DNA of 45,783 bases from Flavobacteriaceae bacterium. GTDB lineage: Bacteria; Bacteroidota; Bacteroidia; Flavobacteriales; Flavobacteriaceae. Below are positions 8,093 to 17,583 of this stretch, one piece after another. The first letter of the stretch is position 1; each line of letters opens with the position of its first letter. The notes beneath the pieces are model-generated. The model did no database searches. It worked only from the letters and a program-made list of their open reading frames with translations, and was not told the origin of the DNA. The translations under genes were made by a program, and so were the position numbers. The DNA is taken from assembly GCA_947446635.1 (NCBI GenBank), contig CANFHF010000016.1, positions 1-45,783 of the forward strand, in the 5' to 3' direction.

Positions 8093-9400
8093 TTATTCTG
8101 TAATCTCTTTTTTTTCCATAAAACTTAGCGCAATGTACCCCAGCAAAAAGAAAATGGCTAGAATAAAAATCGAATTGCGCATAGAATTGGTTATCGAGCC
8201 GACAAAACCAAAAATGAAAGTTCCTAAAACAATCGCTATTTTCTCGGTGACATCAAAAAAGCTAAAATAGGTGGCGTGGTCTTCAGTATCAGGTAATAAC
8301 TTAGAATATGTGGAGCGTGAAAGGGATTGAATAGCGCCAAGCACCATTCCTATAGCTCCGCCAAGTGAATAGAATTGCAGATTGATGTATGTGTTATTCT
8401 TATCCAATAAATAAGCCGCAAAACAGATTAAACCCCAAATGGCGATGGTGAGTTTCAAAGTTTTAATATTTCCAATTTTTTCAGATATCCTAGAAAAGAA
8501 ATAAGCTCCAAAAATGGCTACCAATTGAATTAATAAAATAGTAATAATTAATTGGCTTGTTTCTATTCCCAATTCTACTTTACCATAAATTCCTGCTAAT
8601 AAAATAATGGTTTGAACCCCTATACTATAAAGGAAGAAGGCTATTAAAAACTGTTTCAAAGATGTCAGTTGTTTTAAACTTTGTAAAACCACTTTTAATT
8701 CTCTTATCCCTTTAAAAATAAAATCTTTTTTGGGTTTTTTATTGAATATATTATTGGGCAAATAATAAAATGTGATTTGGGCAAAACCCATCCACCAGAT
8801 TCCAACGGATAAGAATGATATTCGCGCTGGCAAAGTAGGATCTATAATTCCATACCATTCTGGTTTCATTACCATCGTCAAATTAAATGTCAATAGAATT
8901 ACCGAACCCATATAACCAAACATAAAACCCTTGGCACTCACTCTGTCGTGCTGCTCTGGATAAGCAATTTCTGGCAAATAGGAATTATAAAAAACGATAC
9001 TTCCCCAAAAACCAATACTAGCCAAGATGGTAAATAAAATTCCTATCCACAAAGTGTCTTGATTTTTAAAGAAAAACAAACCCATTACCGAAAGTGAACC
9101 TAGATAACAAAAAAACTGCATAAATCGCTCTTTATTTCCTGTATAATCGGCTATCCCAGATAATATAGGAGACAAAAAAGCAACAATCAAAAAGGATAAT
9201 GATAAGGAATAGGACAATAAAGAGGTGTTGTGAAAAGTTGTTCCCATAAAATCGACCATTCCGTGATTTTGGCTTGTCACGGATTCATAATAAATAGGAA
9301 AAACGGCTGTAGCAATTACGAGCGAATAGACCGAATTGGCCCAGTCATAAAATGCCCATGCATTGATTAATTTAGGACTTCCTTTTTCAATTATTTTCAT
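8093..9400 (-). CDS. MFS transporter of the UMF1/ATG22-like family
   Basis: The 435-residue protein has about 12 hydrophobic segments. Its N-terminus contains the motif AWAFYDWANSVYSLVIATAVFP, typical of the UMF1 (ATG22-like) branch of the major facilitator superfamily. The MFS loop motif appears as GIADYTGNKERFM between helices 2 and 3. In yeast, ATG22 exports amino acids from the vacuole; bacterial substrates are not known. The gene starts 2 nt after the stop of the upstream APC permease, so the two are almost certainly one transcript, which hints at a shared amino-acid substrate. That link is inference. Confidence 0.88.
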   Translation of the reverse strand: MKIIEKGSPKLINAWAFYDWANSVYSLVIATAVFPIYYESVTSQNHGMVDFMGTTFHNTSLLSYSLSLSFLIVAFLSPILSGIADYTGNKERFMQFFCYLGSLSVMGLFFFKNQDTLWIGILFTILASIGFWGSIVFYNSYLPEIAYPEQHDRVSAKGFMFGYMGSVILLTFNLTMVMKPEWYGIIDPTLPARISFLSVGIWWMGFAQITFYYLPNNIFNKKPKKDFIFKGIRELKVVLQSLKQLTSLKQFLIAFFLYSIGVQTIILLAGIYGKVELGIETSQLIITILLIQLVAIFGAYFFSRISEKIGNIKTLKLTIAIWGLICFAAYLLDKNNTYINLQFYSLGGAIGMVLGAIQSLSRSTYSKLLPDTEDHATYFSFFDVTEKIAIVLGTFIFGFVGSITNSMRNSIFILAIFFLLGYIALSFMEKKEITE

Positions 9401-9402
9401 CG

Positions 9403-11094
9403 TTATCCTTTTGTTTTTTGAATTCTTAATTTACTATTTTTAAAACCATAACTGAAATAGAATACCAATCCTATTAATAGCCAAACGCCAAACCATTTCC
9501 AGTTAGAAACGGCCATTCCTGTAAGTAAATAACAACATGATATCAAACCTAATAAAGGGATTAAAGACAGGTTTTTAAGGAAAGACAATACAGCCATTAT
9601 GATGCATAAAATAAAGAAAATAACCATAGTACAATTTGTAGCTATTTTATCATCAGAGAAATCGAAAGTATCTTTAAAGAATGTTGGAAATAAATAACTA
9701 ATTACAATTGATGTCACCAGGAGCATCGTTGGGAAAATGAATTTTGAATTTATATATGGAATCTTAAATTTACCTTTAGTCTGACGCTCTGCGAGTTCGG
9801 CTTCGCTTTGTGGGGATAACATTAAAACACCTCCACAAACCAATACAAAAGCAAACAGTGTTCCTATGCTCGTAAAATCTAAAACGAAGTTTTCATCAGT
9901 AAAAAAAATAGGGATTCCAACAACTAGTCCCGTTACAATAGTTGCAAATCCAGGTGTTTTATATTTTGGATGAATTTTGGCGAATTTTTTAGGCATCAAA
10001 CCATCCCGACTCATGGTCATCCAAATTCGGGGTTGCCCCATCTGAAATACCAATAATACGCTGGTCATTGCAACAACTGCGGCAATAGAAACAATAAAAA
10101 GCATCCATTTCACCCCTTTTAATGCGAAAATTTCAGCCAAAGGATCGCTAACGCCTAATAAGGTATAGGATACCATTCCGGTAATCACTAATGCTAAAAC
10201 AATATACACTACCGTGCAAACGAGGAGCGAATAAATCATTCCTCTTGGTAAGTCTCGTTGTGGATTTTTACTTTCTTCAGCTAAAGTAGAAACAGCATCA
10301 AAACCAATATAAGCAAAGAAAACTGCCGAAACACCACCCATAACTCCTTTGAATCCATTTGGCATAAAGGGAGTCCAGTTTTCAATATCTATATAAAAAA
10401 AACCTACAATAATAACTAAAACGATAATGACTAATTTAATCGAAACCATAATATTACTGATGTTTTTCGATTCTTTTGTCCCCCTATAAACTAAAAAAGT
10501 AATTAACAAATTAATCACTACCGCAGGCAAATCAAAAATGATTTTTAAACCACTTATCATGGGAGCATTATTCCATGCAGCAATCCCTTCTTTAGAGGCA
10601 ACCAAACCTTCTGCTGAGTCTCGGGCCGACTGATAATTAATTGTTAACCATTCCGGTAAATGAATCGAAAAAGTTTCTAATAAATTGGTAAAATAGCCAC
10701 TCCATGAAAAAGCGATATAGATGTTTCCTATTGAATATTCCATAATCAAAGCCCAACCGATAATCCAAGCGAACAGCTCTCCAAAAGACACATAGGCATA
10801 GGTATAAGCGCTACCGGAAACAGGGACGCGTGAGGCAAATTCAGCATAACACATCGCTGTGAAACCACACGCAATAGCGCATATAACATAAAGTATCACA
10901 ACTCCTGGTCCACCTGAAAAACAGGCGTTTCCTATTGCGCTAAATGTCCCGCCTCCTATTATGGCTGCTATTCCGAAAAAAGTTAAATCCTTTACGGTTA
11001 AAACTTTATTTAATTCAGGATCTTGCTCCCCATCTCCCCCTTGTTGCACAGCAACCGTTGCGGATTTTTTTCTGAATAAACTTGAAAACGCCAT
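9403..11094 (-). CDS. APC superfamily amino-acid permease
   Basis: The 563-residue membrane protein has an N-terminal cytoplasmic tail, then IAAIIGGGTFSAIGNA, the helix-1 substrate-binding signature of the APC superfamily. CYAEFASRVPVSGSAYTY follows, and about 14 hydrophobic segments in all. GFDAVSTLAEESKNPQRDLP is the conserved helix 6/7 region of the cationic amino-acid transporter (CAT) subgroup. It probably imports amino acids across the inner membrane by coupling to protons or exchange; the exact substrate cannot be read from sequence. It is first in a two-gene operon with the MFS protein. Confidence 0.92.
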   Translation of the reverse strand: MAFSSLFRKKSATVAVQQGGDGEQDPELNKVLTVKDLTFFGIAAIIGGGTFSAIGNACFSGGPGVVILYVICAIACGFTAMCYAEFASRVPVSGSAYTYAYVSFGELFAWIIGWALIMEYSIGNIYIAFSWSGYFTNLLETFSIHLPEWLTINYQSARDSAEGLVASKEGIAAWNNAPMISGLKIIFDLPAVVINLLITFLVYRGTKESKNISNIMVSIKLVIIVLVIIVGFFYIDIENWTPFMPNGFKGVMGGVSAVFFAYIGFDAVSTLAEESKNPQRDLPRGMIYSLLVCTVVYIVLALVITGMVSYTLLGVSDPLAEIFALKGVKWMLFIVSIAAVVAMTSVLLVFQMGQPRIWMTMSRDGLMPKKFAKIHPKYKTPGFATIVTGLVVGIPIFFTDENFVLDFTSIGTLFAFVLVCGGVLMLSPQSEAELAERQTKGKFKIPYINSKFIFPTMLLVTSIVISYLFPTFFKDTFDFSDDKIATNCTMVIFFILCIIMAVLSFLKNLSLIPLLGLISCCYLLTGMAVSNWKWFGVWLLIGLVFYFSYGFKNSKLRIQKTKG

Positions 11095-11163
11095 ATTGTC
11101 AATTTTATAGTTAAATGGATATAGTGTAATTTTATCTTATAAATTTAAAACCCCATTAAAAAC

Positions 11164-11171
11164 CAAATATA
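11164..11171 (-). promoter_or_regulatory. Candidate -7 box for the APC permease operon
   Basis: The minus strand reads TATATTTG, an exact TAnnTTTG match about 70 nt before the APC start. No TTTG occurs at the expected -33 position, so support is partial. Confidence 0.35.
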
Positions 11172-11249
11172 TAAAACAATTTTATCTTAGGGAGTTATGC
11201 TATTCCTTATTTTATTTTAAATCAAATTAGTATTCAAAAAATCAATTAT

Positions 11250-14162
11250 TTATTGCAAACAAGCTCTCAAAACAGTCACTGGATGCAAGGATTTCCTATT
11301 GGTTCCGTCAAAAATTTGATGGCGACAACTCGTTCCGGCAGCCGCAATTATTGTTCCAGCATCCGTTGAGCGAATCTTTGGAAATAAAGTATCTTCTCCC
11401 ATTTGCATGCTGATATCATAATGTTCCTCTTCATAACCAAAAGAACCCGCCATGCCACAACAACCCGAATTGTATATGGTAACAAAGTTATTTTTTGGTA
11501 AATTCAACATTGCAAAAGTCGCTTCTACTGAACTCAAGGATTTTTGATGGCAATGTCCATGAATTTTTATCGATTTTTCGACATCGGAGAATTGCCCGGA
11601 ATGAATTTTGCCAGAAGTGATTTCTTTTTTAAAAAACTCTTCGATAGTCATTGTATTTTTAGCAATTTTATCGGCACTTTCTTTATCTTTTGCTAATCTA
11701 ATGTACTCGTCCCGGAACGTCAAAATTGCCGAGGGTTCAATTCCAATCAATGGTGTATTTTCTGAAATTAAATGTTTAAAAATCGTCACGTTTTTATTAG
11801 CAATAGCCTGCGCTTCTTCCATAAAGCCTTTAGAAATAAAGGCTCTTCCACTTTCTTCATGATCAATGATTTCTACTTTGTATCCTAATTCGGTCAATAA
11901 TTCAAAGGCATCGATTCCAACAGAAACATCATAATAATTTGTAAACTCGTCACAAAACAAATAGACTTTTCCGTTTGAAAACTTCTGTTTCTGGGCCTTG
12001 GTTTGGTGATTTTGATACCAATTTCTAAAAGTAGTTTTGGCTAAAAGTGGTACTTCCCTTTTGGGAGAAACGCCCATGCTTTTCTTTACCAATGGAAGAT
12101 TTACCATAAAATTCGTGAAGCTTGGTAAAAGGCTACCTAATTTGTTCAGTTTGGCGTTATTGGCAAATATCTTGTTTCGAATAGAAAACCCATTTGCCTT
12201 TTGGTACTGGTACAAAAACTCCGATTTCAAGGCAGCGACATCTACATTACTAGGACATTCGCTCGCACAAGCTTTGCAACTCACGCACAATTCAAAAACT
12301 TCATATAGCTCTTTGTGATTGAATTTGTTGTCTTTTTCAGAATTCGTGAGGTATTCCCTAAGGGCATTTGCTCTTGCGCGAGTCGTATCTTTTTCGTTTC
12401 TAGTGGCTCGATAGCTGGGGCATAAAGTTCCTCCAGCCGATGGTAATTTTCTGCAATCTCCGGAACCATTGCATTTTTCAGCCAAGCGTAAAATCCCCAA
12501 ACTATCCGAAAAATCCTGAATCGTTTGAATATCGGGCTCTTCTCTACCAGCCTCCACACGTAGGTTTTTATCCATTTTTGAAGTATTCACGATTTTTCCA
12601 ATGTTTAAAATCGCATTGGGATCAAATGCGGATTTAATTCGTTTTAGCAATTCGTAATTTTTTTCTCCAATCATAAAAGGAAGAAATTCTCCACGAACGA
12701 TTCCATCGCCGTGTTCTCCACTGAGCGAACCTCGATATTTTTTAACCAAATGGGCTACTTCAGTAGCAATTGTGCGAAAAAGTACTACATCTTCTTTTTT
12801 CTTCAAATTCAAAACTGGACGCAAATGGATTTCACCCGCTCCTGCATGGGCGTAATAAATGGCCTCTTGACCATACTTATTCATCATTGCTGCAAATTCG
12901 TTGATGTAATTAGGCAAATCGCTTAATTCTACAGCCGTGTCTTCAATAGAATCAGCAGCCTTATTATCCCCTACTATACTACCTAAAAGACCAAGACCTG
13001 CTTTTCGGAGTTCGATAATTTTATCAATATCGGAACCATATAATTTTATTAACGCATAACCAAAATTGTTTTTTTGTAAATCTTCCACTAAAGCATTGGC
13101 TTGATTTTCGGCATCTTCCATTGCGTCCGAAGCGACTTCAAACATCATAATCGCCTTGGGATTTCCCTCTATAAAAAGCCTGTTTTTGGCTTGTTCACGA
13201 TTATTTTTGGTGCAATCCAAAATCGTGTCATCCATCATTTCACAAGTGTATAAATGATGTTTCATTGCCACAATAACAGCTTCCAAGCTTTCTTGAATAG
13301 TATGAAAATGCGCCACTACCATCACATTATTGGTTGGGGGTAAATCATCCACTTTCAAGGTAATTTCAGTAGTAAAAGCCAAAGTTCCTTCGCTTCCGCA
13401 AAGTAATTTCCCCAAATTTATTGTTGGTTCAGTACCCGAAAAAAGTTCCGATTTCAACAATAAATCTACTGCATAGCCCGTATTTCTTCTGTGAATTTCA
13501 GGTTTTGGAAACTCCGCAACAATTTCATTTTGGGCTTCTGTATTTGAAAGTTCCTTGTAAATTGTGTTGTAAATAGTGTTTTCTAGCGAATTGCCTTTTG
13601 TTTTTACTAGAAATTCCTTCGAAGTAAGCTCTTTGAAAACAGTCGATGAACCATCACTCAAAATAGCTTTAATTTCTACGATTTTATCTCGCGTTACTCC
13701 ATATCGAATCGAAGTCGTTCCTGAAGAATTGTTTCCTACCATTCCTCCCATCATACATCGATTGGAAGTAGAAGTATTGGGACCAAAAAACAATCCGTAT
13801 CGTTTTAAAAATAAATTGAGTTCGTCACGGATAACTCCTGGTTGAACCGTGATTGTTTTTTTAATCGCATCAAACGAAATGATCTTGGTGAAATGTTTTG
13901 AAACATCCACAATAATACCGCTTCCAACGGTCTGTCCTGCCAATGAAGTTCCTGCAGTCCTTGGGGTAAGTGATATTTTATTTTGGGTTGCAAAATGTAT
14001 CAGCCTTACAATATCCTCGTTATTTTTTGGATAAGCAACGGCAAGTGGAATCATTCTATAAGCGGAAGCATCAGTGGAATAGATTGTTTTATGGAGATCA
14101 TCAAATAAAAGTGTGCCTTCTAAAGATGCAGCTAAATGTTGTAATTGAAATTGGGTTGGCAT
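11250..14162 (-). CDS. FAD-linked oxidase with [4Fe-4S] and CCG domains (YdiJ/D-lactate dehydrogenase-like)
   Basis: The 970-residue protein fuses three modules. An N-terminal PCMH-type FAD-binding domain spans about residues 30-260 (LTPRTAGTSLAGQTVG) and a FAD-linked oxidase C-terminal domain about 260-520 (GEHGDGIVRGEFLP). A ferredoxin-like region has cysteines at about 562-580 and CVSCKACASECPS near 625. A C-terminal CCG-type domain contains GHCHQKSL near 870 and GCCGMAGSFG near 900. This layout matches the large D-2-hydroxyacid dehydrogenases related to E. coli YdiJ, which oxidise D-lactate or D-2-hydroxyglutarate and pass electrons onward. The substrate is uncertain. It is a single gene, with a -7 box just upstream and no partner enzymes adjacent. 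Confidence 0.92.
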   Translation of the reverse strand: MPTQFQLQHLAASLEGTLLFDDLHKTIYSTDASAYRMIPLAVAYPKNNEDIVRLIHFATQNKISLTPRTAGTSLAGQTVGSGIIVDVSKHFTKIISFDAIKKTITVQPGVIRDELNLFLKRYGLFFGPNTSTSNRCMMGGMVGNNSSGTTSIRYGVTRDKIVEIKAILSDGSSTVFKELTSKEFLVKTKGNSLENTIYNTIYKELSNTEAQNEIVAEFPKPEIHRRNTGYAVDLLLKSELFSGTEPTINLGKLLCGSEGTLAFTTEITLKVDDLPPTNNVMVVAHFHTIQESLEAVIVAMKHHLYTCEMMDDTILDCTKNNREQAKNRLFIEGNPKAIMMFEVASDAMEDAENQANALVEDLQKNNFGYALIKLYGSDIDKIIELRKAGLGLLGSIVGDNKAADSIEDTAVELSDLPNYINEFAAMMNKYGQEAIYYAHAGAGEIHLRPVLNLKKKEDVVLFRTIATEVAHLVKKYRGSLSGEHGDGIVRGEFLPFMIGEKNYELLKRIKSAFDPNAILNIGKIVNTSKMDKNLRVEAGREEPDIQTIQDFSDSLGILRLAEKCNGSGDCRKLPSAGGTLCPSYRATRNEKDTTRARANALREYLTNSEKDNKFNHKELYEVFELCVSCKACASECPSNVDVAALKSEFLYQYQKANGFSIRNKIFANNAKLNKLGSLLPSFTNFMVNLPLVKKSMGVSPKREVPLLAKTTFRNWYQNHQTKAQKQKFSNGKVYLFCDEFTNYYDVSVGIDAFELLTELGYKVEIIDHEESGRAFISKGFMEEAQAIANKNVTIFKHLISENTPLIGIEPSAILTFRDEYIRLAKDKESADKIAKNTMTIEEFFKKEITSGKIHSGQFSDVEKSIKIHGHCHQKSLSSVEATFAMLNLPKNNFVTIYNSGCCGMAGSFGYEEEHYDISMQMGEDTLFPKIRSTDAGTIIAAAGTSCRHQIFDGTNRKSLHPVTVLRACLQ

Positions 14163-14182
14163 AACTAAATTAATATTATTGA

Positions 14183-14190
14183 CAAATATA
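14183..14190 (-). promoter_or_regulatory. Candidate -7 box for the FAD/Fe-S dehydrogenase gene
   Basis: The minus strand reads TATATTTG, an exact TAnnTTTG match, 20 nt before the start codon. A TTTG lies upstream but with only a 15-nt spacer, shorter than the 19-20 nt of the best promoters in this window. Confidence 0.45.
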
Positions 14191-14373
14191 AAAACATTAG
14201 CCTATCAAAATTTAATAAATCAAATAAGAAAACTAGAATTTTAATAAAGCATTCTTTTATTCATAAAGGTTTATGCAAGAATGAACAGGAAATATATTTG
14301 GCAAAGAAATTGCTACACTATAATAATGTATAATTTTATCGAAAATTTATATAATAAACTTCTCTAAAAAAAC

Positions 14374-14381
14374 TACTTTTG
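14374..14381 (+). promoter_or_regulatory. Candidate -7 box for the GHL10-ampG-nagZ cluster
   Basis: TACTTTTG matches TAnnTTTG and lies 24 nt before the ATG at 14406. A second match (TATATTTG, 14293-14300) lies further upstream. Neither has a TTTG at the -33 position, so the assignment is tentative. Confidence 0.4.
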
Positions 14382-14405
14382 ATTTTTACATCATTAGAAT
14401 AAAAA

Positions 14406-15953
14406 ATGAATCAATACAAGTCCTTATTACTATTATTTGCTTTTATCACGTTTTCGTTTTGGAATGGAAATGCACAGGAAAAAGCGACAAATCCCAAGAA
14501 TGAATTTAGAGCTGTATGGATCGCTACTGTAGCTAATATTGATTGGCCAAAGAGCAATGTTGATGCGGTCGAAAAGCAAAAATCCGATTTTATCGAAATC
14601 TTGGACACTTATAAAAAAATGAATTACAATGCGGTAATTGTCCAAATCAGGAGTGCTGGTGATGCATTTTACCCTACTGATTTAGCACCTTGGTCTCGTT
14701 ATTTGACAGGAAAAGAAGGGAAAGCACCAAGTCCTTATTTTGATCCATTAGAGTGGATGATTGCCGAAGCGCACTCCAGAGGTTTTGAGTTTCATGCTTG
14801 GCTCAACCCGTATCGCGCCACAATGGACAGCAGAACAGAAATAGTAAGTCCGACCCATGATTTTTACAAACATCCTGAATGGATGATTAAATATGGTGGC
14901 AAATACTACTACAATCCTGCCTTGCCGGAAGTTCAAACTCATTTAGTTACTATTGTAAATGAGGTGGTTCGGAATTATGATATTGACGCCATTCACTTCG
15001 ATGATTATTTTTATCCTTATAGAATAAAAGGGGAAGAATTCAATGATACGGCTTCTTTCAAAAAATACGGAGGTGGGCTTAGCGTAGAAGATTGGAGACG
15101 CTCTAATGTGAACAACCTTGTTAAGTGCGTTTCCCTTTCTATAAAAAACATCAAGCCTTGGGTGCAATTTGGCATCAGTCCGTTTGGGGTTTGGCGAAAT
15201 AAATCAGTAGATCCAAAGGGTTCTGAAACGGAAGCCGGTCAAACTAATTACGATGATTTATATGCTGATCCATTGGCTTGGATGGAAAATAAATGGATTG
15301 ATTATTTAGTTCCGCAACTCTATTGGAGTTTAGACCATCCAAAAGCTTCTTATTCAAAACTATTGAAATGGTGGTCAGAAAATTCAAAAAATACGGCCCT
15401 ATATATAGGAAATGGAACCTATAAAATAAATAGCGATTCTGATAAAAAATGGAATAATCCTTATGAAATTCCAAATCAAATTGATATAACCCGAACCTAT
15501 AAAAACATTCATGGAAATGCCTTTTTTAGTGCTAAATCGTTCGTAAAAAAAAATCAAGATGTTGCCCAGTTATTATTGGAAAATCAATATAAATATCCTG
15601 CACTTCCTTATGCTGTTCCTAATTCAAAAAAAATACTGATTGAATGTCCGGCAGTAAATAGCATTTCAAAAGACTCTATTAATTCTAGTTGTACCATCAA
15701 GTATCCATCAAATTGTCAGGTGCGTTATGTTATGGTTTATCGCGCCAAAAAATCCTTTAAAATAGACGTGAATAATCCAAGCCAAATTATAGACAAGATA
15801 ACTTTAGCGGAAAAATGGGATACATTCAAGGTGGTTATTCCCATAAAAAAGGCAGACGAAAACAATTCTTGCGCCATTACCTTCATCGATTTTTATGGCA
15901 ATGAGAGTGAAGCAACAATTGTAAATTTACCCAAAGAAACTAAAACAAATTAA
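14406..15953 (+). CDS. Exported glycoside-hydrolase-like protein of the GHL10 family (DigH/YddW-like)
   Basis: The 515-residue protein begins with a signal peptide (about 23 residues, ending GNA). A GHL10 (PF02638-type) TIM-barrel domain covers about residues 32-350, with FRAVWIATV at the start, EFHAWLNPYRA near 128 and the acidic HFDDYFYPY near 197. E. coli DigH of this family cleaves denuded peptidoglycan glycan strands. The C-terminal 100 or so residues look like a beta-sandwich accessory domain. The stop codon is directly followed by the ATG of the AmpG-like permease, and a NagZ-like gene follows. This context supports a role in wall turnover feeding a recycling pathway. Confidence 0.9.
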   Translation: MNQYKSLLLLFAFITFSFWNGNAQEKATNPKNEFRAVWIATVANIDWPKSNVDAVEKQKSDFIEILDTYKKMNYNAVIVQIRSAGDAFYPTDLAPWSRYLTGKEGKAPSPYFDPLEWMIAEAHSRGFEFHAWLNPYRATMDSRTEIVSPTHDFYKHPEWMIKYGGKYYYNPALPEVQTHLVTIVNEVVRNYDIDAIHFDDYFYPYRIKGEEFNDTASFKKYGGGLSVEDWRRSNVNNLVKCVSLSIKNIKPWVQFGISPFGVWRNKSVDPKGSETEAGQTNYDDLYADPLAWMENKWIDYLVPQLYWSLDHPKASYSKLLKWWSENSKNTALYIGNGTYKINSDSDKKWNNPYEIPNQIDITRTYKNIHGNAFFSAKSFVKKNQDVAQLLLENQYKYPALPYAVPNSKKILIECPAVNSISKDSINSSCTIKYPSNCQVRYVMVYRAKKSFKIDVNNPSQIIDKITLAEKWDTFKVVIPIKKADENNSCAITFIDFYGNESEATIVNLPKETKTN

Positions 15954-17573
15954 ATGAAAATTGACTCTAAACCTTGGTATTGGATACCTATTTTGAATTT
16001 TGCCTCCGGCCTGCCTTATGCTATTATCATTTCGGTTTCGGTAATCATGTACAAAAGCCTAGGTGTCAGTAATGAAGATATTGGAATTTATACCAGTTTA
16101 TTATATCTACCTTGGGTAATTAAACCGTTATGGAGTCCCTTTATTGATTTATATGCCACCAAAAGAAAGTGGTTCTTGTCAATGCAATTATTAATTTCAG
16201 TTGCTTTTCTAGTAGTTGGATTGACGATTCGTATCAGTAATTTTTTCGTGTTGAGTTTGGCAGTTTTTTGGGTAGCTGCTTTTGCTTCCGCATCAAATGA
16301 TGTGGCTAGTGATGGTTTTTATATGTTAGTTTTAACCAAGGATCAGCAATCTTTTTTTTTGGGAATTAGAAGTACTTTTTATAAAATTGCAATACTTACA
16401 GGGAATGGATTAGTTGTAATTTTAGCAGGCTATCTGGAAATTGCATACGGAGACAAACACAAAGCTTGGTCTTATACAATGATACTCGTAGCTGTTTTTA
16501 TGATTGCTATTTCCATTTATAATTTCTTTTTTACCCCAAAAGCTGAAACTAATGGAGAATTAGAAACTAAAACAAAACCGAATTTCAGAAAAGTCTTCTC
16601 TACTTTTTTTCAAAAAAAACAAATTGTTCTAATATTGGCCTTTATTTTACTATTCCGATTAGGAGAATCTCAATTATTAAAAATGCTTAATCCTTTTTTA
16701 GTAGAACCAATTAGTTATGAACTAGATGAATCTACTACAAATGCAAAACAAAAAGCAGCATTACAATCCTATCATGCCATAATCAAAAATGGAGGAGAAG
16801 TATCTAAAACCGAATTAGAATTAATCTATTCTGAATTACCAATATTAGCAATTATGCAAAATGAAAAAACAGTATTAGATTTGAAAAAAATACCTAAAAC
16901 CGATGTTACAACCTATAATGATGTGATGTCAAAAAGAACAAAATTTATTGATGAACTAATTAAGGAAAAAGACAATTCCAATGCAATTCCTAAAAAAGGT
17001 ATGGGTATATCAAATATGGACTATGGCATTATCTATGGGATTTTTGGAGTTATTGCTCTTCTTATTGGAGGGCTAATTGGAGGCTTTGTAATCTCAAGAG
17101 ATGGATTAGGAAAATGGATGCTACCAATGATTTTAGCAATGCACTTACCTATTATTGGATTCATTTTGATTTCTCATTTCCATCCTGAAATTATTTATAA
17201 TCTAAACCTTCCTTATATTGAATATTCTATAGATCCTTTTTACATAAACCTTACTACTTCTGTTTTTCATTATAATCCATATATAGTTTTGTCAGTAGTG
17301 CTAGAACAATTTGGATATGGATTTGGCTTTGCTGCTTTTATGATGTACTTGATTTATGTTGCCGATGGAGAGTCTAAAACTTCCCATTATTCTATTGCTA
17401 CAGGGTTTATGGCCTTAGGAATGATGCTTCCCGGAATGTTAAGCGGGTATATTCAGGAATATTTGGGTTACGCTAATTTCTTTATTTGGGTATTTATAGC
17501 TACAATTCCAGGTTTGATTTTGTCACGATTTTTGATTTTTCCAAAAGACTTCGGAAAGAAATCAGAAGCCTAA
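15954..17573 (+). CDS. ampG: AmpG-like MFS permease with a large extracytoplasmic loop
   Basis: The 539-residue MFS protein resembles AmpG muropeptide permeases: LNFASGLPYAIIISVSVIMY in helix 1, LPWVIKPLWSPFID in helix 2 and FASASNDVASDGFYM in helix 4. These are the conserved AmpG positions for import of anhydro-muropeptides. Residues about 252-350, between predicted helices 7 and 8, form a hydrophilic Lys/Glu-rich, probably helical insertion absent from the roughly 490-residue E. coli protein. By MFS topology it faces the periplasm. The gene starts on the base after the stop codon of the GHL10 gene and ends 10 nt before nagZ, so translation is probably coupled. Import of cell-wall fragments is inferred from family and context. 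Confidence 0.85.
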   Translation: MKIDSKPWYWIPILNFASGLPYAIIISVSVIMYKSLGVSNEDIGIYTSLLYLPWVIKPLWSPFIDLYATKRKWFLSMQLLISVAFLVVGLTIRISNFFVLSLAVFWVAAFASASNDVASDGFYMLVLTKDQQSFFLGIRSTFYKIAILTGNGLVVILAGYLEIAYGDKHKAWSYTMILVAVFMIAISIYNFFFTPKAETNGELETKTKPNFRKVFSTFFQKKQIVLILAFILLFRLGESQLLKMLNPFLVEPISYELDESTTNAKQKAALQSYHAIIKNGGEVSKTELELIYSELPILAIMQNEKTVLDLKKIPKTDVTTYNDVMSKRTKFIDELIKEKDNSNAIPKKGMGISNMDYGIIYGIFGVIALLIGGLIGGFVISRDGLGKWMLPMILAMHLPIIGFILISHFHPEIIYNLNLPYIEYSIDPFYINLTTSVFHYNPYIVLSVVLEQFGYGFGFAAFMMYLIYVADGESKTSHYSIATGFMALGMMLPGMLSGYIQEYLGYANFFIWVFIATIPGLILSRFLIFPKDFGKKSEA

Positions 17574-17583
17574 ATTCTAACTA

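Noticed and set aside
12281..12559. Minus-strand 92-codon frame inside the FAD/Fe-S dehydrogenase gene
   Set aside because: It is out of frame with a continuous, well-conserved 970-residue protein; there is no evidence of a frameshift or separate gene.
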